Part shown: positions 17,416-27,040 of the stretch, one piece after another | Layout: the number at the start of each line of letters is the position of its first letter | Position numbering within the stretch: the stretch's first letter is position 1 | Source of the DNA: an uncultured Bacteroidales bacterium | GTDB taxonomy: Bacteria; Bacteroidota; Bacteroidia; Bacteroidales; F082 | DNA length: 64,000 nt | Direction of reading: 5' to 3' | Assembly: GCA_947166105.1 (NCBI GenBank) | Contig: CAMVCZ010000007.1 | Coordinates: forward strand, 1 to 64,000 | Notes under the pieces: model-generated | The model's database searches: none | What the model saw: the letters and a program-made list of their open reading frames with translations, nothing else | What the model was told of the DNA's origin: nothing | Position numbers and translations under genes: made by a program

Positions 17416-18549
17416 ATGCAATTCAAAGACGTCATCGGCCAATCAGCCATAAAACAAAGGCTCATCCAAAGTGTGAGGGAAAACCACGTTTCTCACGCCC
17501 AACTCTTTTTGGGTCCTGCCGGAAGTGGGAAACTGCCTTTAGCCTTGGCTTACGCACAATATATCCTCTGTCCGAATCGGACGGAAACTGACAGCTGCGG
17601 CGTGTGTCCCACCTGCCAAAAGATGCAGAAATTAGCCCATCCTGACCTGCATTTCGTGGTGCCGACGGCCACAACGAAAAGGATAAAGAGCAACCCTGAA
17701 TCCGACCTCTTCATGGAGGAATGGCGCGAGTTTGTCACGCAAAACCAGGGCTATGTCGACACTTCGAGTTGGTACACTTTCCTTGACGTGGAGAACAAGC
17801 AGGGCTACATGTCGGTGCGCGATGCGGCCTCACTGCTGCGCAAACTCAACATGAAATCTTACGAGGGCGAATACAAAATCGCCATCATCTGGATGGCGGA
17901 GAAAATGCGTGTGGACACGGCCAACAAACTGCTGAAACTCCTCGAAGAACCGCCCGAGAAGACCGTTTTCCTCCTCATCGCCGAAGATGGCGAGGAACTT
18001 TTGGCCACTATCAAATCAAGGACAGCTTTGGTGAAGATTCCAGCGATTGATATAAATGAGGTACAATCGGCTTTGGTTGAGCGACTCGGTTGCCCGACGC
18101 AACAAGCCCACGATGCGGCGGTCATTTCGGAAGGCAACTGGCTGAATGCCTGCCACTTCGTGAAGGAATCGGAGGACAGGAAATTTTTCTTCACCACTTT
18201 TCAACAATGGATGCGCCTCTGTTTCCGTGCGGCCTATCCTGAACTCATCGATTTTTCGGCCAACATCAAGACATTAGGTCGTGAAAAGCAGAAAGAACTG
18301 TTGGACTACGGCTTGCGCATCGTCCGTAACTCTTTGCTTTTCAACAACAACCTTGCGGAAATCGTCATGCTTCCCGATGACGAAAAGACCTTCAACTCGA
18401 AGTTTGCGCCTTTTGTCAATCCAACCAACTTGACCGAAATCGCCGAACTTTTAGACGAGGCCATCCGCCACATCGAGCGCAACGGCAACGCCCAAATTAT
18501 ATTCACTGATGTGGGTTTTAAGATGGTTGGACTGTTGAAAAGGAAATAG
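17416..18549 (+). CDS. DNA polymerase III subunit delta' (clamp-loader AAA+)
   Basis: LFLGPAGSGKLPLALAYAQYILC, Zn-like C..CGVCPTCQK, LLKLLEEPPEKTVFLLI. Confidence 0.88.
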   Translation: MQFKDVIGQSAIKQRLIQSVRENHVSHAQLFLGPAGSGKLPLALAYAQYILCPNRTETDSCGVCPTCQKMQKLAHPDLHFVVPTATTKRIKSNPESDLFMEEWREFVTQNQGYVDTSSWYTFLDVENKQGYMSVRDAASLLRKLNMKSYEGEYKIAIIWMAEKMRVDTANKLLKLLEEPPEKTVFLLIAEDGEELLATIKSRTALVKIPAIDINEVQSALVERLGCPTQQAHDAAVISEGNWLNACHFVKESEDRKFFFTTFQQWMRLCFRAAYPELIDFSANIKTLGREKQKELLDYGLRIVRNSLLFNNNLAEIVMLPDDEKTFNSKFAPFVNPTNLTEIAELLDEAIRHIERNGNAQIIFTDVGFKMVGLLKRK

Positions 18550-18551
18550 CC

Positions 18552-19652
18552 TTATTCCAAAACCTCAATGTAGCCGCCCAACTGGAGTTGGATGGGATTG
18601 CCAGCTTCGTAGTAGCGCACATCGTGGAGCACCTTGTCGAAAACATAGTTTTGGATGAGCACGAAGTCCTTGCCGCCGTCGATGAGGGCGTACATGCGGT
18701 CGCGGTCCAAGTCGCCATAATCGCCGCCAAAGTCGGTTACACCGTTCAATATCAACTTCTTGAATGTTTTCATGTCTTGGGTTTTGCCGTCCTTGTCGGT
18801 CAAAATGACATGATGCACAAAAGGTGAGCCAGTGATGGAGTCGATGCGCTCTTGCGGCAAAGTGTTGGTGAACAGTGCCTCAAAGCGGAGGTCGCTGAAC
18901 GACGACAGCATATTGATGACTTTCAGCGTGTCGTAAGGCAATTCCTTGTTGTCGCAAAGCCGCGTGAGTCTATACTGATGCTTCCCGATGTTATCGATGC
19001 GGAAATTGCCCTCTGGGTCTTCGTTGAAATCAACCTCAACAGACTGAATATCAGTTAAATTCTTCTGAAAAATGGCATGGTCGCGCCAATCATCGGGATT
19101 GGCAGTGAAGCGCGTTGTGATGAAGCCACGGAAACTTGGAATATAAACGATATATGCCTTGTCAGCACCTTCCTTCAGCATGAAAGTGCCGCTGCTGTCC
19201 ATAGTGGCATCGCCGACATAAAAGACTTTCGTGCGTTTTTCGTGATAGAACAGTTTGATTTTGTCGAACAGGTTGATGCGCGGCACAATTTGGTAAATCT
19301 CGACCTTAGTGCTTTGCGAAGCCAATTGCTTCACGATATTGTCGTGACTGGCCACACTGACGGGCATCTTGATACGGATTTTGTACAAAGTGGTCAAAAG
19401 GTATTGCACCTGCTTGGGATGCGCCTTGTAGGTGCCGTTGAGCGTCCAGCCTTGCTCCTGACGCTCCAACAGCGACTCGCGCTCGCGACGGTCGGCAAGA
19501 TAGATTTTCGTTACCGAAGCCGTGTCCCACACTTGAAAATCAGACGATTCGCCCTGCAAGGTGGAGAGATAGCGGTTGTTCCAAATCAAAACGCCGGCAA
19601 CGACGACTAACAATGCGGCAATAATAATGGTGATGCGGTTGTTTTTCTTCAT
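18552..19652 (-). CDS. DUF4340 domain-containing protein
   Basis: N-terminal TM; DTASVTKIYLADRRERESLLERQEQGWTLNGTYKAHPKQVQYLLTTL; follows gldG. Confidence 0.75.
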   Translation of the reverse strand: MKKNNRITIIIAALLVVVAGVLIWNNRYLSTLQGESSDFQVWDTASVTKIYLADRRERESLLERQEQGWTLNGTYKAHPKQVQYLLTTLYKIRIKMPVSVASHDNIVKQLASQSTKVEIYQIVPRINLFDKIKLFYHEKRTKVFYVGDATMDSSGTFMLKEGADKAYIVYIPSFRGFITTRFTANPDDWRDHAIFQKNLTDIQSVEVDFNEDPEGNFRIDNIGKHQYRLTRLCDNKELPYDTLKVINMLSSFSDLRFEALFTNTLPQERIDSITGSPFVHHVILTDKDGKTQDMKTFKKLILNGVTDFGGDYGDLDRDRMYALIDGGKDFVLIQNYVFDKVLHDVRYYEAGNPIQLQLGGYIEVLE

Positions 19653-19658
19653 TTCGGA

Positions 19659-21410
19659 TTATTTTTTACTGTATTTCTTTTTCCTGATAAACGCCATGAC
19701 GAAACCCAAGGCAATGATGAGGGCAATAGGAACTAAAGTATTGATAACCTGCCATTTGCCTCGTTCTTGGTTGACCTTGGTCACATCCAAAAGGCGCACT
19801 TTCAGTTCGCGGGAGCGGATGTCAATCAAGCCTTCGCCGTCGACCAAATAACTGATGGCGTTCTCGATAAATTCCTTGTTGGCGTAGGTGTTTTGCGTGT
19901 ATTGGTCATAGCCCAAAGGCAACGGTGTCTTGCGCTTGATGTCGATTTGGTTGCGGATAATGTCGCCGTCGGCCACCACGATCATGGCGGTAGGTTTGCT
20001 CTCCTCCATGAAGTCAGTTGCCTGATCATCAACAATTTCCTGCGGGATGCGGTTGGCATACAACGACGGGAAAGTGCCCTTCAGCAGGTAGGCCACATTC
20101 TTTCCTTTTGAACTGAACATACGCCTGTCGGGGGCTTGGCGCAGCATGGCCAAAGTGATGAAAACCGGCGCGCCCGAAACCTTAGTGTAATCAGAAGTCT
20201 TGAGCAACGGAATCTGTTCGATGCCGTTGGCCGAGGTGGTCGCATCCATCGAACTGACGAAATCAGCCTTGATGGCGTTCATGTGGCGCACCATCGGGTG
20301 GTCGGAAGCGGCTTGCAGCAAGGGGAAATAGAACCAACGGAAAAACTCCAACTGGGCTTGTCCGGCCATCTGACCCGTGCGGACGGGCAAGGCGGCGCAA
20401 GTCAGGTCGAGAAGCAGGTCGCGATTAAGGCGCACACCGTATTTGAAAAGCATGTCGTCGAGGTTGAGGTCTTGCTCCAAACCGATGGTCGACTCTTGGC
20501 TTTGCAGGCTGTCCATTGTGGCATAAACGGGTTCGACCAACCAAAACACCTTGCCGCCGTGCATGATATATTGGTCGATAAGGAACTTGTCTTTTTCGTC
20601 GAAAGGCTCGGTCGGTTTGGCGATGATGATGGCGTCATACGAGGGGAAAGCCTTCACATCCTTTTCCTCGTTTTGCGTGCGGTGGATGAGCGCATCGATT
20701 TTGCCGTCAATTTGAACGCGACCCACATTGTAGTTTTGCGCCAACGACTGCGCGATGTCGTACACTTCTTGTTCGCCCAATTCGCCATGACCTTCAATGA
20801 AAGCAATGTTGGGTTTCATCATCCGCGTCACCTTCTTGACCGCATCAATGAGGCGGAATTCAAGGTTCTGCATCGAGGCGTTAAGCGCGTCTTCCGACGA
20901 CTTACCCAATTGGTTTTCAAGCAAATCTATGGCAATTTCAGTATCATTGCGGTAACTCACCAAGGCACCTGGCCAAATCACCAACTCTTGCGAAGAACCA
21001 TCGTTGTTGCGAACGCTCACATTGGTAGGATTCAGACCTGCCCGATACAATTGCGTGCGTATTTCCTTGATTTCGGCAGGGTCGTTGCTCTCGGCAGGAT
21101 TAATAAACTCATAGTCAATGTATTTCGTGTAGGCACGAAACTCGTCCAACATCTCTTTTGTTTCGCGGCGCAACTTCTTGAAACCTGCCGGAAACTCGCC
21201 TTCGAGATACACCTTGAAATAAACATAGTCATTAAGTCCGTTGAGAATCTCCTTCGTCGTGGGCGACAAGGTGTAGCGTTTCTCGCTCGTCAAATCGAAG
21301 CGGGTGAACACAAACGAGCCAATCACATTGACCAGCACAACAATCACCACCGCAACCACGAAGGAAACTATCTGGTTCTTTTTCAAATTCTTACGCTTGT
21401 TTTCCATCAT
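19659..21410 (-). CDS. gldG: gliding-motility ABC transporter-associated protein GldG
   Basis: FDLTSEKRYTLSPTTKEIL, IEGHGE, C-terminal TM; adjacent to the permease gene. Confidence 0.88.
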   Translation of the reverse strand: MMENKRKNLKKNQIVSFVVAVVIVVLVNVIGSFVFTRFDLTSEKRYTLSPTTKEILNGLNDYVYFKVYLEGEFPAGFKKLRRETKEMLDEFRAYTKYIDYEFINPAESNDPAEIKEIRTQLYRAGLNPTNVSVRNNDGSSQELVIWPGALVSYRNDTEIAIDLLENQLGKSSEDALNASMQNLEFRLIDAVKKVTRMMKPNIAFIEGHGELGEQEVYDIAQSLAQNYNVGRVQIDGKIDALIHRTQNEEKDVKAFPSYDAIIIAKPTEPFDEKDKFLIDQYIMHGGKVFWLVEPVYATMDSLQSQESTIGLEQDLNLDDMLFKYGVRLNRDLLLDLTCAALPVRTGQMAGQAQLEFFRWFYFPLLQAASDHPMVRHMNAIKADFVSSMDATTSANGIEQIPLLKTSDYTKVSGAPVFITLAMLRQAPDRRMFSSKGKNVAYLLKGTFPSLYANRIPQEIVDDQATDFMEESKPTAMIVVADGDIIRNQIDIKRKTPLPLGYDQYTQNTYANKEFIENAISYLVDGEGLIDIRSRELKVRLLDVTKVNQERGKWQVINTLVPIALIIALGFVMAFIRKKKYSKK

Positions 21411-21418
21411 TCACCTCC

Positions 21419-22150
21419 TTACCATTTGCGGCTTGCCAAAACCAATTTCGTAGCACTCAAAAACAGCGCTATCACACTCAAGAAATACAACACATCGCGC
21501 GTGTCGACCACGCCACGACTCAACGAACTGTAGTGCGCGTTCATGCCCAACTGCTGGATGAACAAATCGACTTTTCCGAACAAGGAAAGCGAATAGATGA
21601 ACTCAAAGCCAATCAAAAGGAATCCGCAGAGGAAAACCGAGATGATGAAGGCCAATATCTGGTTGTTAGTCAGCGAACTACAGAAAATCCCGATGCTTAC
21701 GAAACTTGAACTCAGGAGAAACAGGCCGATATAGGAGCCCCAAATGCCGCCGATGTCGAGGTTGCCTTTGGGCAGGCCTAATTGGTAAACCGAGTAATAG
21801 TAGACGAATGTCGGAATCAAGGCCAGCAAAACGAGCGCGACACCCGCCAAAAACTTCGCCCAAATGATTTGCCAGTCCGACAAAGGCTTGGTAGCCAACA
21901 TTTCAATGGTGCCCGTGCGGTTTTCTTCGGCGAAACTGCGCATTGTCACGGCAGGCACAAGGAAAAGGAAGACCCACGGCGCAAGGATGAAAAGGCTGTC
22001 GAGGTTGGCGTATCCATAGTTCAGCACATTGAAATCACTTTGGAACACCCAAAGGAACAGGCCGGTGATGAGAAGGAACACCACAATCACCATGATACCT
22101 ATCAGCGAACTAAGGAAGTTGCTGATTTCTTTCTTAAATAAGGCGTACAT
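21419..22150 (-). CDS. gldF: ABC transporter permease GldF
   Basis: MYALFKKEISNFLSSLIGIMVIVVFLLITGLFLWVF, MRSFAEENRTGTIEMLATKPLSDWQI. Confidence 0.88.
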   Translation of the reverse strand: MYALFKKEISNFLSSLIGIMVIVVFLLITGLFLWVFQSDFNVLNYGYANLDSLFILAPWVFLFLVPAVTMRSFAEENRTGTIEMLATKPLSDWQIIWAKFLAGVALVLLALIPTFVYYYSVYQLGLPKGNLDIGGIWGSYIGLFLLSSSFVSIGIFCSSLTNNQILAFIISVFLCGFLLIGFEFIYSLSLFGKVDLFIQQLGMNAHYSSLSRGVVDTRDVLYFLSVIALFLSATKLVLASRKW

Positions 22151-22247
22151 GCGCGTATGAATTTTGAGGTGCAAAAATAGGAAAAATGTCGGTACGCTGT
22201 ACTACAGACGCTTTTTGCCTGAAAAAAATCCATTCCGATGCATCATG

Positions 22248-22350
22248 TGATTTCGGGCGAAATCTATGTATTTTTGATGAGATTTCGCCCGAAATATCTA
22301 CTTTTTGGGCGAAATCTATCAAAATTTGGGTAGATTTCGCCCAAAATGTT
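22248..22350. repeat. alternating inverted-repeat array (core AGATTTCGCCCRAAA), four units, upstream of ATPase gene
   Basis: TGATTTCGGGCGAAATCTAT / GAGATTTCGCCCGAAATATCTA / TTTTTGGGCGAAATCTATC / TAGATTTCGCCCAAAATG. Confidence 0.85.
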
Positions 22351-22402
22351 TGGTAGATACATACAAATACCGTAATTTTGCAGCATCTCATTAAGTACCA
22401 CC

Positions 22403-23833
22403 ATGGAAAGAATTATCGGAAGAGATGCTGAAATCAGCAAGTTAAAAGCCATCGCGACAAGTGACCGTTCGGAATTTCTTGCATTGTTCGGGCGGCGGCG
22501 TGTAGGCAAGACCTTTCTCGTCAACCAAGTCTTCAAAGACCAATTTGCTTTCAAGATGACAGGGGTCATAGAAGGCTCGTTGAAGGACCAGTTCACCGCC
22601 TTTTCCGATGCCATGGAGGAATTTGGCTATGGCCTCTCCGAAACACCCCAAGACTGGATGTCGGCCTTCGTCATGCTGAAAAACGCATTGAAGGAAAAAA
22701 CGAAGAAATCGGAACGCTGCATCATCTTCATCGATGAGTTGCCTGCTATGGATGCCGAAAACTCGAATGTGGCCGGAGCAATAGGTTATTTTTGGAACAG
22801 TTGGGCTTCGCTTCAGGATCAAGTCGTCCTCATCATCTGCGGCAGCGCGACAAGTTGGATGATTACCCATGTCATCGACAGCAAAGGCGGCTTGCACGAC
22901 CGTCTCACGGAAGAGATGCCCATCCATCCTTTTACTTTGCACGAAGTGGAAGCATACCTCAACGAGCATCAATTCGTTTGGAACAGGCAAATGATGCTCC
23001 AATCCTACATGATTTTCGGTGGCATTCCTTACTATCTCAGTTTATTGGACAACAGGGAAAGCCTGATACAGAACATAGACCGCCTTTTTTTCAGTAGGGA
23101 CACAAAGATGCGACGGGAATTCAGACGGTTGTTCAACACGCTCTACAAACACCCCGAAAGATACATTGAGATTGTCAAGTCGCTGAGCAAAAGCCGCCAA
23201 GGCATGACGCGAGAGCAATTGGCCAAAGAACTGAAATGTGCCAATAACGGGCATCTCGGCAACAAACTGGAGGATCTCGTCCAATGCGACCTGATTCGGA
23301 AAAACATCGTCCGCGAAAAAGAAATCAAGGGCAAGGATGCCATTTATCAACTTTGCGATTTTTTCAGCCTGTTTTATCTGACTTTCGTTGACAGGGCTGA
23401 GATTGAGACGGAATATTGGTCGCACCACATCAACACGCCCGAAGTGAACACTTGGATGGGGCTGGCCTACGAGCGGATATGCATGGCCCATATCCCGCAA
23501 ATCAAGCGGGCACTCCGAATCGACGGCATTTCAACACTCAACTACTCATGGCGAAGCAAGACCTCGAAACCAGCAGTCCAAATCGACATTATCATTGAAC
23601 GAGCCGACAAAATCGTCAATGTTTGCGAGGTCAAATACAGTCAAGACAAGTACGAACTCGACAAAGAAGAATACGAGAAAATCAACAGAAGACGGAATAC
23701 TTTCATCAAAGAAACAGGACTTCGCCACGCCTCTTGGCTCACGATGATTACCACCAAGGGCTTGGCCAAGGGAATGTATTCCGAGATGATTCAGAGCCAA
23801 GTGACATTGGATGACTTGTTTGAAAAACTATAA
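22403..23833 (+). CDS. P-loop ATPase (ATPase_2/PF01637-like) with C-terminal DUF234 nuclease-like domain
   Basis: FGRRRVGKTFLVNQVF Walker A, CIIFIDELPAM Walker B, C-terminal QIDIIIERADKIVNVCEVKYS (D..ExK). Confidence 0.85.
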   Translation: MERIIGRDAEISKLKAIATSDRSEFLALFGRRRVGKTFLVNQVFKDQFAFKMTGVIEGSLKDQFTAFSDAMEEFGYGLSETPQDWMSAFVMLKNALKEKTKKSERCIIFIDELPAMDAENSNVAGAIGYFWNSWASLQDQVVLIICGSATSWMITHVIDSKGGLHDRLTEEMPIHPFTLHEVEAYLNEHQFVWNRQMMLQSYMIFGGIPYYLSLLDNRESLIQNIDRLFFSRDTKMRREFRRLFNTLYKHPERYIEIVKSLSKSRQGMTREQLAKELKCANNGHLGNKLEDLVQCDLIRKNIVREKEIKGKDAIYQLCDFFSLFYLTFVDRAEIETEYWSHHINTPEVNTWMGLAYERICMAHIPQIKRALRIDGISTLNYSWRSKTSKPAVQIDIIIERADKIVNVCEVKYSQDKYELDKEEYEKINRRRNTFIKETGLRHASWLTMITTKGLAKGMYSEMIQSQVTLDDLFEKL

Positions 23834-24002
23834 AGACTATCGCACCACCATTGTGTTGGACAATGCCAAAATCCACAAAATCAATCAATTGACCGTAGAT
23901 AAGCCTGACAGCGAGAAGAAAGAGGCCTTTTTTGAGCGGAAACAGTTTGAATTTTTCCTATATTTGCAACCGCAAACGAATACAAAACCAGAAAAAATAA
24001 GG
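23826..24002 (+). pseudogene. possible IS630-like transposase fragment
   Basis: RTTIVLDNAKIHKINQL ... QFEFFLYLQPQTNTKPEKI resembles DDE-domain 'vvlDNasiHks ... fLPpysPelNpIE'. Confidence 0.4.
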
Positions 24003-24013
24003 AACAACACATT

Positions 24014-24325
24014 ATGTATCAAATTTTTAAAGACCAACTTGAAAAATCGAAACTGATTCTGTCAGGAGTAAAAAGGAACCAACGCTTGGGTCGGGAGGCC
24101 GGCGTGGAGGAAAGCGTGATACAAAAAATGGAAGAAGACTGCAAGCGCTTGGAAGCCCTTTCTGCCGAAATGGACAAAATTCAAGAGGAATTTCGCAAGA
24201 AAGGTGAAGAAGCCCACAAAGCCTTGAACACCTTGAAAGACCGTACCCAAACTGTGAAAAAGGCCATCAAGAACAAGTATGACCAAACATGGTGGGTCAA
24301 GTTCGGCATCCCCGACAGGAGATGA
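24014..24325 (+). CDS. hypothetical coiled-coil protein
   Basis: 103-aa ORF with heptad-like charge pattern (EEDCKRLEALSAEMDKIQEEFRKKGEEA). Confidence 0.5.
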   Translation: MYQIFKDQLEKSKLILSGVKRNQRLGREAGVEESVIQKMEEDCKRLEALSAEMDKIQEEFRKKGEEAHKALNTLKDRTQTVKKAIKNKYDQTWWVKFGIPDRR

Positions 24326-24349
24326 CCTCTTTTCCATCAAGAATTAGAA

Positions 24350-25579
24350 TTAAGAGACCGTTTCGTTAGAGGCGGTCTTTTTCGTTTTGACAATGATTTT
24401 TTGCTCGCCCTTTAAAGTAGTGGCAAACAGATAGATAGCATCGCCGTCACCGATTTTCAGAGCCTTGCGCAACTCAGCCACCGAAAGCGGGAAATTGCGC
24501 ACGGCAATGCTCGCCTTGTCCACATCCTGAAGCAGGGTTTGTTTCACCTTTTTATTATAAGGTGTCCAACCTTCCACCTCGAAAATGCGACCTGGAAAAT
24601 CAAGAATCAACTCGTCGGAAGTGTATAAATTGCTGTTTTTATGCAACTTGAAAACATCAAAACGCTGGGTTAATAGTTTGAAACAACACGCCTTCATCAC
24701 GGCGGGATTAGGCTCGTAAAGGTATTTCAACACGCTTTCAGCAAGTTTTCCGGAACTGTTCCGCTCCTCATCCATCGTGAAACGCACTTCTGGCTGCTCC
24801 GTCAACAAATTGACGCAAACGAACTGAATTTCACCCTGATAGCCACGCTCCAAGATGAAATCCAACTCCTTGCACTCGTTGGCGACGGCCACCACATGCA
24901 CCTCCTTCACATGATGCAACATCTCCAATGCCTTGCTAATATCAAGCATGGGAGACAACTTAACCATCACTTTTTCAGCTTTTAGCAGAAGCAAGTCCTG
25001 CAAATCGGCCACATTGGGCGTACAGTCGGCAATAGAAACGGTCTTGCGTCCGTACTCGTCCCTTCGGGCAGGGTCAATGAAGATGCAATCTTTTGGTTCG
25101 CAATGGTTTAGATAATCCTCCGCCGTTTCATTGTGAACTTCAATCTTCGTGTTCAAGACAGAAAAATTGTGCCTTGCCAAGTCAGAGAGTTCTTCTTGCC
25201 GCTCAACATAATCGGTTTTCTGGAAGTGCCTATCTATATAATAGGTGTCAATGCCCAAGCCGCCAGTGAGGTCGGCAAAAGCATTGCCTTTCAGCAAATT
25301 GGCCTTGTATTGCGCAGTAGCCTCCGATGAGCATTGCTCAATGGAAAGGTGCGCGGGAAAGAGCAAATCTTCGTTTTCGCTCCACTCCGGCACTTTCTTT
25401 CGCAACAACTGTCGGGCGGCTATCTGCCTCAATGCCAATGAAAAGTCAGTGCCGACGGGTGCCTTCTTCAAGGCAAGCGTCGGCACATCGGCGTTCAGGT
25501 TTTCCCTGATAAACTGTTTGGTCGATTCGTTCAAATCTTCTTCAAATTGACCACTTCCAAATCGGTGAGGAAACGCCAC
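24350..25579 (-). CDS. class I SAM-dependent methyltransferase with THUMP-like domain (start may be TTG at 25534)
   Basis: FADLTGGLGIDTYYI, FIDPARRDEYGRKT, KLSPMLDI. Confidence 0.8.
   Translation of the reverse strand: MAFPHRFGSGQFEEDLNESTKQFIRENLNADVPTLALKKAPVGTDFSLALRQIAARQLLRKKVPEWSENEDLLFPAHLSIEQCSSEATAQYKANLLKGNAFADLTGGLGIDTYYIDRHFQKTDYVERQEELSDLARHNFSVLNTKIEVHNETAEDYLNHCEPKDCIFIDPARRDEYGRKTVSIADCTPNVADLQDLLLLKAEKVMVKLSPMLDISKALEMLHHVKEVHVVAVANECKELDFILERGYQGEIQFVCVNLLTEQPEVRFTMDEERNSSGKLAESVLKYLYEPNPAVMKACCFKLLTQRFDVFKLHKNSNLYTSDELILDFPGRIFEVEGWTPYNKKVKQTLLQDVDKASIAVRNFPLSVAELRKALKIGDGDAIYLFATTLKGEQKIIVKTKKTASNETVS
24354..24382 (+). terminator. rho-independent terminator
   Basis: AGACCGTTTCGTTAGAGGCGGTCTTTTTC. 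Confidence 0.6.
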
Positions 25580-26976
25580 TCGCCGCGAGGAAGTTTGTAT
25601 TTGTCGAGACCAGCGAACATCACGCGGTCGAGTTTCGTCACTTCGTAGCCAAGGTGTTCAAAAATACGGCGCACGATGCGGTTGCGGCCCGAATGAAGTT
25701 CGATGCCAATGCTCTTCTTGCTGTCGTCGTCTTGGTCGTATGCGATACTGTCGGCGGCAATGGGGCCGTCATCAAGTTCGATGCCCTCAGAAATGCGAAG
25801 CATGTCGTTCTTGGTCAAAGGCTTGTCCAAAATGACATGATACAGCTTCGGGACTTCGCTGCTCGGGTGGGTCAACTTTTTGGCCAAGTCACCATCGTTG
25901 GTAAACAGCAACAAGCCAGTAGTTTGCTTATCCAAACGACCCACGGGATAAACGCGCTCAGGGCATGCGTTCTTCACGAGTTCCATCACTGTATCGCGCT
26001 CATACGGGTCGTCGGAAGTGGTGATATAACCTTTGGGCTTGTTGAGCAGGATGTAGCGGAGTTTCTCGCGGTTGAGGGTCTGGCCGCCATACACCACCTT
26101 GTCCTCAGTCTTCACTTTATAGCCCATCGTGGTAATCACCTCATCATTCACCATCACGCAGCCAGCCTTGATGAGGTCGTCGGCTTCGCGACGCGAGCAG
26201 ATGCCACAGTCGGCCAAATACTTGTTCAGGCGGATTTCGCCAGTGGCTTTCGGGCGGTCATACAACGGGTCTTTTTCGCGGACATAGCCCTTGCGGCCAC
26301 GGCGCGGCTCTTCCTCGTCATCGAAACGGCGACGGTCGCGGGGACGGTCGTCGAAGCGGCGGCCACCACGCGGACGGTCGTCATCGAAACGACGCCTTGG
26401 ACGGTCATCGTCGTCAAAGCGGCGGCGTGGTCTGTCATCGTCATGGAAACGGCGTTCACGCGGTTTGTCGTCATCAAAACGGCGACGCGGACGGTCATCA
26501 TCGTCAAATCTGCGACGCGGACGGTCGTCATCATGGAAACGACGTTCTCCGCGAGGTCTTTCATCATCAAAACGGCGCGACCTTGGGCGGTCATCGTCAT
26601 CAAAGCGACGGCGCGGGCGGTCGTCATCATGGAAACGACGCTCACGCGGCTTGTCGTCGTCGAAACAGCGGCGTGGACGGTCATCATCGTCAAACCTACG
26701 ACGCGGACGGTCGTCATCATCGAATCTGCGACGCGGACGGTCATCGTCGTCAAAGCGGCGGCGCGGACGGTCACCAAACTTGCGGTCGCCGAAACGGCGG
26801 TCGCCACGGTCATCAAAGCGGCGTTCACCTCTCGGCTTGTCGCCAAATTTTCTCTCTTCTTGCCCTTCCTCGTCACCATCGCGGTGATAGAATTTGAAGG
26901 ACCTTCTCTGTTGGAACTCTTCCGGTTCCCCAATTCTGGTGCGCGGACGCTTACCAGATCTTTCGTTTTCAGTCAT
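25531..26976 (-). CDS. RluB/RsuA-family rRNA pseudouridine synthase with long repetitive Arg/Asp N-terminal extension
   Basis: IRLNKYLADCGICSRREADDLIKAG S4 domain, VGRLDKQTTGLLLFTNDGDLAKKLTHP catalytic motif, SGRNRIVRRIFEHLGYEV. Confidence 0.93.
   Translation of the reverse strand: MTENERSGKRPRTRIGEPEEFQQRRSFKFYHRDGDEEGQEERKFGDKPRGERRFDDRGDRRFGDRKFGDRPRRRFDDDDRPRRRFDDDDRPRRRFDDDDRPRRCFDDDKPRERRFHDDDRPRRRFDDDDRPRSRRFDDERPRGERRFHDDDRPRRRFDDDDRPRRRFDDDKPRERRFHDDDRPRRRFDDDDRPRRRFDDDRPRGGRRFDDRPRDRRRFDDEEEPRRGRKGYVREKDPLYDRPKATGEIRLNKYLADCGICSRREADDLIKAGCVMVNDEVITTMGYKVKTEDKVVYGGQTLNREKLRYILLNKPKGYITTSDDPYERDTVMELVKNACPERVYPVGRLDKQTTGLLLFTNDGDLAKKLTHPSSEVPKLYHVILDKPLTKNDMLRISEGIELDDGPIAADSIAYDQDDDSKKSIGIELHSGRNRIVRRIFEHLGYEVTKLDRVMFAGLDKYKLPRGEWRFLTDLEVVNLKKI
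26287..26850 (-). repeat. coding tandem repeat (R/D)DDDRPRRRF
   Basis: More than 15 degenerate ~27-30 nt units of TTTGACGATGATGACCGTCCGCGTCGC in the N-terminal extension. Confidence 0.85.
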
Positions 26977-27040
26977 TTATTAATGTATTAGTGTTGTTGA
27001 AATTGGGCGGCAAAGGTAGGAATAATTTGTGAAATTCCCC

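Noticed and set aside
20136-21533. 465-aa + strand ORF opposite gldG
   Set aside because: Shadow ORF; gldG is supported by domain motifs and the gldF/DUF4340 operon.
22248-22350. CRISPR array
   Set aside because: Units alternate in orientation and the intervals are short, AT-rich and non-unique; no cas genes in the window.
25654-26991. 445-aa + strand ORF and other alternative-frame ORFs over the Arg/Asp repeat tract
   Set aside because: Artefacts of a codon-periodic repeat; the minus-strand frame contains the S4/pseudouridine synthase domain.
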